Positions 58,476 through 64,000 of a stretch of DNA of 64,000 nucleotides are shown here, in pieces; position 1 is the stretch's first letter; each line of letters begins with the position of its first letter. The DNA is taken from contig CM055313.2 of the NCBI GenBank assembly GCA_029255685.2, positions 76,238,641 to 76,302,640 of the forward strand, written 5' to 3'. This DNA comes from Silene conica. Taxonomy: Eukaryota > Streptophyta > Magnoliopsida > Caryophyllales > Caryophyllaceae. The translations under genes were made by a program, and so were the position numbers. The notes below the pieces were generated by a model, which saw only the letters and a list, made by a program, of their open reading frames with translations, did no database searches and was not told the origin of the DNA.

Positions 58476-59501
58476 CCTATTAACAAATGAAAACAGAATT
58501 AACTAAGCCACGTGTTTATCCTATTAACAAATAAAAAAGGGTAAATAAATTCTGGAAAATAATAAATAAAAGGACATAAACAGAGGGTTGACGTTCATAA
58601 ATTTTACTCAGATTTAGAAATTGTTCCAAGGAGCTCCTCTCTATATGGGGAAGCAAAGGAATTCGCCAAGACTTTATGATAGCTTGATTCCTTATATTAT
58701 AAAACGTAATTCAAATCTAGTCCTGAAGCACCTATATTTAAGGTAGGCTATTTGAACATGTTCTAGAAACTTAAAAAATACAAAATCAAGTTACAATGAA
58801 ACTAAAAGTACGGATATGCAATATTGTGAATCAAGACAGATGAATCCCAAATTAAAAAAATGACCAATACAAATAATTATAATGAAACTAAAAGAAGGAA
58901 ACAAAAAAATAAAGTTGATCAAAATACAGATATGCAATTGCACAAGAATGAGATCAATGGTAAGGGAGTAACTTACAGAGAGTGAAGAAGATGATAGATT
59001 AGTCGATTAGAAGAGACTAGAGAGGCCTATGAGATTGAGTTAGGTAGCTAAAAGTTCATCTATACTGTGAATTTATATTGGTAAATGCTTGGAAAATTCT
59101 AGGATAAAAGATTGGGAAAGATTTTATTGGAGATATTCAGTCTTCTTCAGCCGTTAGTTTATCTTAGGGAGTGGAAATGAATTTTCAAGGTTAAATTAAG
59201 CTAGTTTTGTTAGGCCTAATATGAGTAGTGGGCTAGTGGTGTATCATGTATGAGGCTCGAGTCATATGGGTTTTCGTGTCAACCCGGCCTGATTATGACC
59301 CGTTTAATTAAACGAGTTATTCATGTCGGGTTCGTGTTTTAAACCTCAACCCTAACCCAACCCAATTAATTTTCCTGTCGTGTCCGTGTCGACCCACTTA
59401 CTTAAATGAGTCATTAACTCCTGACCGAAACCCATTAATTTCGTGTCGGATTCGTGTCGTGTTTTCATGTCGTGTCAACTTTTGTCAGGTGTATGTAATA
59501 T

Positions 59502-60260
59502 CATTGAAGTCAAATGATGGTCTAGTATCATCATTGACTGTTTGGTGAGTGTCAGAGGCTATTATTTCAATATTTAGGGTTGTTTTGTCAAGATTATTGT
59601 GTTTGGAAACAGATATGGGTGAAGTTTTACCCGTTGAAGTTTTTCTAGAACCTTGTTTTTGGGTTTTTTCAACAAGTCTTGCTCTTGAGCATCTTTTGGG
59701 AGATTTTAGAACTGTTTTTTGGGATTTATTTTCAGAAACAAGTGGTGTGGTTTCTTAAGCAGTTGAGGTTGTCTTTTTCTAAGTTATAATTGAGGAGGGT
59801 GACAAAGATGATCCCTCCTATTCAAAAGCAATAACTTTCTCACTACCATTAGATGCTTTTTTCACATCCACCTTTCTCCTTGGCATTAATTTAGTGGATT
59901 TATTAGCTACAACATCACTATCAACAAGCTCCATCCAACCCATTAATTGACTAAGATCGTTCTCAGGTATAACATAACAATCAACTAGTCAATGGAGCCC
60001 AACCAAAGTACAAATTGACTGTGCATCCCTACCATCAAATGCCCTCTTTAAATCCTCCTTTGGATTCATGAAACACATACCATCTACACTCTTAAGCCCA
60101 CATTTTTCAGCTTTCTCAACCAAGTAAACCATCCCATCTCATCAGGATCAACAGCCACCGTCCTAAAATTTCTACCTAGATAAACCAATTTTTCTCCATC
60201 CAAATTAAAACACCCTCCATGCCAAAATTTCAAAGTACTACCAGCTATACTGTTATCCTA
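59502..60260 (-). pseudogene. MULE transposase, N-terminal PB1-like part
   Basis: From an acceptor-like TTTAG near 60262, the frame reads TLKFWHGGCFNLDGEKLVYL, then TVAVDPDEMGWFTWLRKLKN, the pattern of the PB1-like N-terminal domain found in plant MULE transposases (aromatic-HGG followed by a YVGG-like strand). Stops follow at about 60090 and further left. A long Lys- and Ser-rich linker then runs (59502-59760; KTQKQGSRKTSTGKTSPISV) and reads straight into 40548 across the hAT target site. The C-terminal continuation is 39840-40548. A foldback element lies immediately to the right, in what may be an intron. Confidence 0.65.
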
Positions 60261-60287
60261 AATCAATGAATATACAATTAGAAAAAA

Positions 60288-61122
60288 AAAATTTTTGTCT
60301 AACACCACCTTTAAAAAACTTTTTCTTCCAAACACCACCTTTAAAAAAATAATTTGTCAAACACCACCTTTAATAAATTTTTTTTTGTCAAACACCACAT
60401 TTTGGCTAAAGTTTCAGCGTTTGTGATGGGGTGACTTTCAGTCGATGTTTGAGATAGCAAACAAGGTCGGTTTAGAGTGTTCTTGAACTCGTTGGAAAGG
60501 TGGGAGTACAGGTTTTCCAACGGCTGTCAACACGGTGGTCAAAAGTGTCCTTATGTGTGGTATATTGATGTGTAAAGTAAGGCTAGTCACACAGGGTTAA
60601 TGTAAGTTGAAATAGGATTTTTCGTGGGTCAATTCACTCCCGTTGAACCACCACTTGCACCAACGACCACCACAGTGAACACAATTGTGACATACCTTGC
60701 CCTCCCCTCAACCTACATACCAAATTTCAAATCAGACCAAATATCATAACCCCATTTAAAGACCCTTGAAAATCCCTCTAACAACTCGTTGTAAACCCAA
60801 ATTTCTAGCTATTTCTCTAACCAACCTTACTTTACACATCAATATACCCCACATAAGGGCATCTTTGACCACCGTGTTGACAACCGTTGGAAAGCCTGTA
60901 CTCCCACCTTTCCAACGAGTTCAAGAACACTCTAAACCGACCTCGTTTGCTATCTCAAACATCGACTGAAAGTCACCCCATCACAAACGCTGAAACTTTG
61001 GCCAAAATGTGGTGTTTGACAAAAAAAATTTATTAAAGGTGGTGTTTGACAAATTATTTTTTTAAAGGTGGTGTTTAGAAGAAAAAGTTTTTTAAAGGTG
61101 GTGTTAGACAAAAAAACCCTTA
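60288..61122. mobile_element. Foldback element with ~295-bp inverted arms
   Basis: Arms 60290-60585 and 60828-61122 are inverted copies with few mismatches; a spacer of about 240 bp separates them. Arm ends carry three repeats of GTCAAACACCACCTTTAA in different phases. TTAGAAAAA is present outside both arms (left about 60279, right about 61119), a possible 9-bp duplication consistent with Mutator-type mobilisation. A transcript would form a long double-stranded hairpin. There is no coding capacity. Confidence 0.85.
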
Positions 61123-61556
61123 GAAAAAAACACATAATTGCTAAAACCTAAAACCCTAAAAAAAAGGGGGGAAATGTGTGACAATCAGTTTAATTGACAA
61201 ATAGAACAATTAAACAATCTCATGGACGTAATTGAGATTATTCAAATGAACTTACTATAAAAAAAAATGAAGTAAATGGAGACTTACCTCTGTCGTTGAC
61301 GGAGAAATTGGACCACCAACAGTCTTCGCCGTTAACAAATACAACAAGAAATGATAGCAAAAGCAAGGTTCATCAATGGAGGAACAAGTCCAGTCGTTAA
61401 TGGTCAAAAAAATTGAGAGAGGATGAAATGGGGATGAATAACAGTAAAAGAAAATGAAAAGTTTGAATGAAAATGTTGGGTAAAGACTGAAAATGAACTT
61501 CAAAAATAAAGGTGACCTGGTTAAAAGGTCACCAGTTAACGTGTTTTAGAATAGGT

Positions 61557-61655
61557 GAAGGTGGATAAATCTTGGGTTTATTCGTGGTTAAACATATGTT
61601 CAGAGTATTTTAAGTGGGAAATTCATAGTTCAAAGTATTTTTATCAATTAATCCT
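61557..61655 (-). repeat. MULE right terminal inverted repeat
   Basis: Reverse complement partner of 35819-35918. Homology stops after CCACCTTCA on the inner side and at AGGATT on the outer side. Confidence 0.88.
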
Positions 61656-61664
61656 AAAAAACAA

Positions 61665-62690
61665 AATGTATTACCAATCAATGTAATTGGATAATAATGT
61701 AGTTAGACGATGAAATTTGACGATAAAATGTGTTGAATTCGTGCGGGTATAATAGAATTTAGTTACTCTACCTCGGTTCACATTACGGGTTAAGCAAATT
61801 AGCATAAATGTGTTAAGTAGATATAGTTTTATATTATATATACCTGAAACCTCAAAAATTTTATAAATTAGTTTTGTCACTATATTGAAAATTTTATGAT
61901 ATACATTCTGTGAAATTTATACTTATATATAATAACTTTGTTCAAATCTATTTGGATAAAATTTTAGTTACAAAAACTTTTAATTTTGAATGATAGAAAT
62001 CTTAAATATATACTGTAAAAGATTGGATGCTCATAATGTTTATCTAATCAAAAGTTTGGATGATCATAATGTTTATCTAATCCCATATATATTCCCGTGT
62101 AATTTGCACGTCGTTGAAATCAGTATATTTACAAATAAAGATTTAGAAATTTTAATTTACAAATAAAGATTTCGAAATTTTTATTTTGACAAAGTTCTTT
62201 TAGGTCGAATTAATTACATAGGAAAAACAATTCAAAACAATAAAAATAACAATAATCGTGACAAAATACTAATAAACGTAACAATAATTGTGGCAAAATA
62301 TTAATAATCTGTTACAAATGTTTAGTAAATTGTGTAAAATAAATTTTGATTATATATTATGATAATGTAGGTATTGATTAATAAAAACATTTTTTTTTAC
62401 GAATCGGTTTTGTCAAGGCTTAGTGCGGCCGTAAATATGAGCTTTCATAACACTACCAACGTGACAATATATATAATCCCGTAAAATTCACGGGTAATAA
62501 AACTGGTTTTGTTGAACTCAGTGTCAGACCAACTTGGCTTAGTAGAATCACTACCTATATACTACTACGTTAACTATATGTACTAACTTCCTTGAAAACT
62601 ACTCGGCTATATAGATCTAGTAGTTTAGGACTGGTTACACTACATTAGCTTGATGTTCATAAATTATCATATTTATTAATGTGGTTTCTT
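61665..62690. other. AT-rich spacer with a possible Helitron-like end
   Basis: No gene seen. A 26-bp direct repeat (GGATGMTCATAATGTTTATC) occurs at about 62024 and 62058. At 62475-62500 the palindrome CCCGTAAAATTCACGGG is followed by TAATAAAA and CTGG before T, which matches the form of a Helitron 3' end on the plus strand, but no 5' end was found. Confidence 0.35.
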
Positions 62691-62699
62691 TGTTTCCAG

Positions 62700-63304
62700 A
62701 ATCTTGTGTCATAACGGTTGTAAGTACTCATGTAAGGTATAATTTCCGGATTTCGTATGCTTCACAGAGTCATTTGCCTATTCAGCTACCATTGGGGCCG
62801 TTGATAAACCATGAATAATGGGAGCACGAGTTTGCGGGTGAAAAAGTGAGAAAATTTTGGGACATGTTAATGAAGGCGAACCAGAATGGTGTCCCATTAT
62901 GGAATTGGATAATGTTGAGAATCGATCAACCTTCCACCTTTCGATGGTTGTATCAAAATATTTTGGGACAGCGTCTTAGTTGCTTCACATTCATGACTGT
63001 GATTAAGATTTTCATTGATTATTCAAACAGTGGTGAAACTCCTTACATGGAAAGAGCGTTGCAGATGGAGGATCCAAGAACGGGTAAGCCGTTCTCCCAT
63101 GTTGTTTTTATCGTGGGGGAATACAAGGACGATTCGTTGTTCAACGTTAATGAAGTTGTTGAAATATTACGAATTTATCAGAATGTGGGTGGTGACCATA
63201 ATAGGAGTTTCTTACTGAATGGGCTGAACGTAGTGCGACACAGCCTGCTACTCGAATCTTATTGCGGAGAGGCTTATGCGGCTAGTGTCGCACTACAACA
63301 ATAA
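62700..63304 (+). pseudogene. Unidentified protein-coding fragment with internal duplication
   Basis: A frame opens after an acceptor-like TTTCCAG at 62699 and reads CVITVVSTHVRYNFRISYAS, then has one stop (TAA at about 62819), and continues from MRKFWDMLMKANQNGVPLW to FLLNGLNVVRHSLLLESYCG and a TAA at 63304. I do not recognise the family. Composition, absence of other stops for 150 codons and hydrophobic periodicity suggest it was a real protein. A 256-bp tandem duplication (63110-63621) repeats the last third out of frame. The early stop and duplication suggest a decaying copy, though an unannotated start at the downstream Met is possible. Confidence 0.45.
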
Positions 63305-63621
63305 GCAGCCAACATCGTTATACCAAGCCATCCGAGACCCTATGTGCAGGTTCCACGTTTACCGTATCGTGGGGGAATACAAGGACGATTCGTTGTTCAA
63401 CGTTAATGAAGTCGTTGAAACATTACGAATTTATCAGAATGTGGATGGTGACCATAATAGGAGTTTCTTACTGAATGGGTTGAACGTAGTGCGACACATC
63501 CTGCTTCTCGAGGCTTATTGCGGAGAGGATTATGCGGCTAGTGTCGCACTACAACAATAGGCAGCCAACATCGTTATACCAAGCCATCCGAGACCCTACG
63601 TGCAGGTTCCACGTTTACCGT
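63110..63621 (+). repeat. Tandem duplication of a 256-bp unit
   Basis: Copies 63110-63365 and 63366-63621 begin ATCGTGGGGGAATACAAGGA and differ by about ten substitutions. Because 256 is not a multiple of three, the second copy is out of frame with the first; it supports a separate open stretch (63276-63560) encoding the same peptide (VGEYKDDSLFNVNEVVE). Confidence 0.95.
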
Positions 63622-64000
63622 AGGGAAAAGTTGGCGATGCTTTGTTTATTTTAATGTTCGGATAATCGTTACTTTGTTTTTTATTTTCTATGAATCGTCT
63701 TAATTTAATATTGTCTGGACAAAGTTTGAACTCAATTATGTTATGTTTTAACCAAAGTTGGACATGGAGATCAGTTTGCTAAGTTTGAACTCATATATGT
63801 TAAGTTTGATTGGTTGTGAAGTTGTCTTGATGATGAATCTTGTTGCTAATTGAGTACGAAGTATATCAATCTTGGATGTTCCAAAGTTAGCGTCTTTTAA
63901 TTTAGTGTGAAACAATTGTTGTTTATATACTGTATTAGTTATCTTATGGTGTCAATCTATGATGTATCATGTATGTATCAACTATCAGGGGCAGAACTAA
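63622..64000. other. Downstream spacer at the right window edge
   Basis: AT-rich sequence with repeated GTTTGAACTCA(A/T)(T/A)TATGTTA(T/A)G near 63726 and 63784. Could be the 3' untranslated region of the preceding fragment. Nothing else supported. Confidence 0.4.

Larger units (their letters stand above)
40556..59493 (-). mobile_element. Large hAT element, formerly autonomous, with two nested insertions
   Basis: An exact 8-bp duplication TGTAATAT (40548-40555 and 59494-59501) flanks inverted ends TAGACCTGGTAAAC and, on the other strand, TACACCTGACAAAAG. Both subterminal regions contain the GGGTCGTGTCGG / AACGGGTCA repeats seen in MITE 3. The interior encodes a BED-finger hAT transposase on the minus strand, split by an LTR element and a LINE. 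Without them the element would be about 3.8 kb, a normal size for an autonomous hAT. It landed in the reading frame of the MULE transposase. Stops and frameshifts show it is now inactive. Confidence 0.9.
35819..61655 (-). mobile_element. Mutator-like element (MULE) with nested insertions, 25.8 kb
   Basis: Inverted repeats of about 100 bp, near 91% identical, bound the region (35819-35918 and 61557-61655), starting AGGATTAATTGATAA. Between them lie two MULE-type genes: a GRF zinc-finger gene on the plus strand at the left and a transposase gene on the minus strand whose N-terminal and FAR1-like parts survive at 59502-60260 and 39840-40548. Long inverted ends and this gene content fit Mutator-like elements. 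The flanks are A-rich and a clean 9-bp duplication could not be read. Nested elements account for more than 20 kb. The catalytic DDE region is not visible, so the element is dead. Confidence 0.8.

Noticed and set aside
61255..61503. 82-codon minus-strand ORF near the MULE right end
   Set aside because: Low-complexity Phe/Ser/Tyr sequence with no motif; it may be part of an untranslated leader of the MULE gene.
62095..62120. Second possible Helitron hairpin CGTGTAATTTGCACG
   Set aside because: No CTRR end follows and no 5' terminus is present.

Overview
The window is plant nuclear DNA, most likely from a eudicot. The evidence is one intact plasma-membrane aquaporin gene with plant introns, plant L1-type LINEs, large Ty3-type LTRs, a primer-binding site matching plant tRNA-Asp, Helitrons with CTAG ends, and many hAT and Mutator derivatives in AT-rich DNA. 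The species cannot be named from sequence alone. Only the PIP2 aquaporin (28324-29440, + strand) looks fully intact. A multi-exon gene on the minus strand (about 13168-16030) may be real but is not recognised. Other host-gene-like pieces are broken: an RMR-type vacuolar sorting receptor (PA domain plus RING remnant, 2763-3255), a TPR protein (24184-24824), and an unidentified reading frame with an internal 256-bp tandem duplication near the right edge.

Layout. 1-2.7 kb: degenerate LINE, minus strand. 2.8-3.3 kb: RMR pseudogene. 3.4-7.2 kb: MITEs, a Helitron end and AT-rich spacer. 7202-10156: a 2,955-bp solo LTR with a perfect TCACA target duplication; inside it are a GC-rich palindrome cluster and an array of at least ten hairpins that share a nearly constant loop but have different, self-complementary stems. 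10.7-12.5 kb: LTR-retroelement remnant and nested MITEs. 13.1-16.2 kb: unidentified gene. 16.7-23.5 kb: Helitron ends, a long CT/AT microsatellite, more MITEs, and two adjacent Helitrons. 24-25.5 kb: TPR pseudogene. 28-29.5 kb: aquaporin. 29.9-35.5 kb: a run of hAT-type MITEs, most with exact 8-bp target duplications.

35819-61655 is a single nested structure. The outermost layer is a Mutator-like element (MULE) with terminal inverted repeats of about 100 bp. It carries a GRF zinc-finger gene (+ strand) near its left end and a broken transposase gene (- strand) on the right. A GC-rich hAT MITE, a gypsy gag fragment and a large hAT element (40556-59493, 8-bp duplication TGTAATAT) lie inside it. 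The hAT transposase is itself split by a gag-only LTR retrotransposon (42605-50198, duplication GAAGG) and by a LINE (50727-58267, duplication of about 15 bp). The LINE carries a solo LTR (50787-53232, duplication GGCGA). Removing each insert restores the reading frame around it, so the order of insertion can be read directly: MULE, then hAT, then LTR element and LINE, then solo LTR.

Most of the window is therefore a record of transposition. The points most worth following up are the hairpin array in the first solo LTR, the complete nesting history with an 18.9-kb hAT that could be the former autonomous parent of nearby MITEs, the MULE with an accessory GRF-finger gene, and the gag-only LTR element with nearly identical LTRs.
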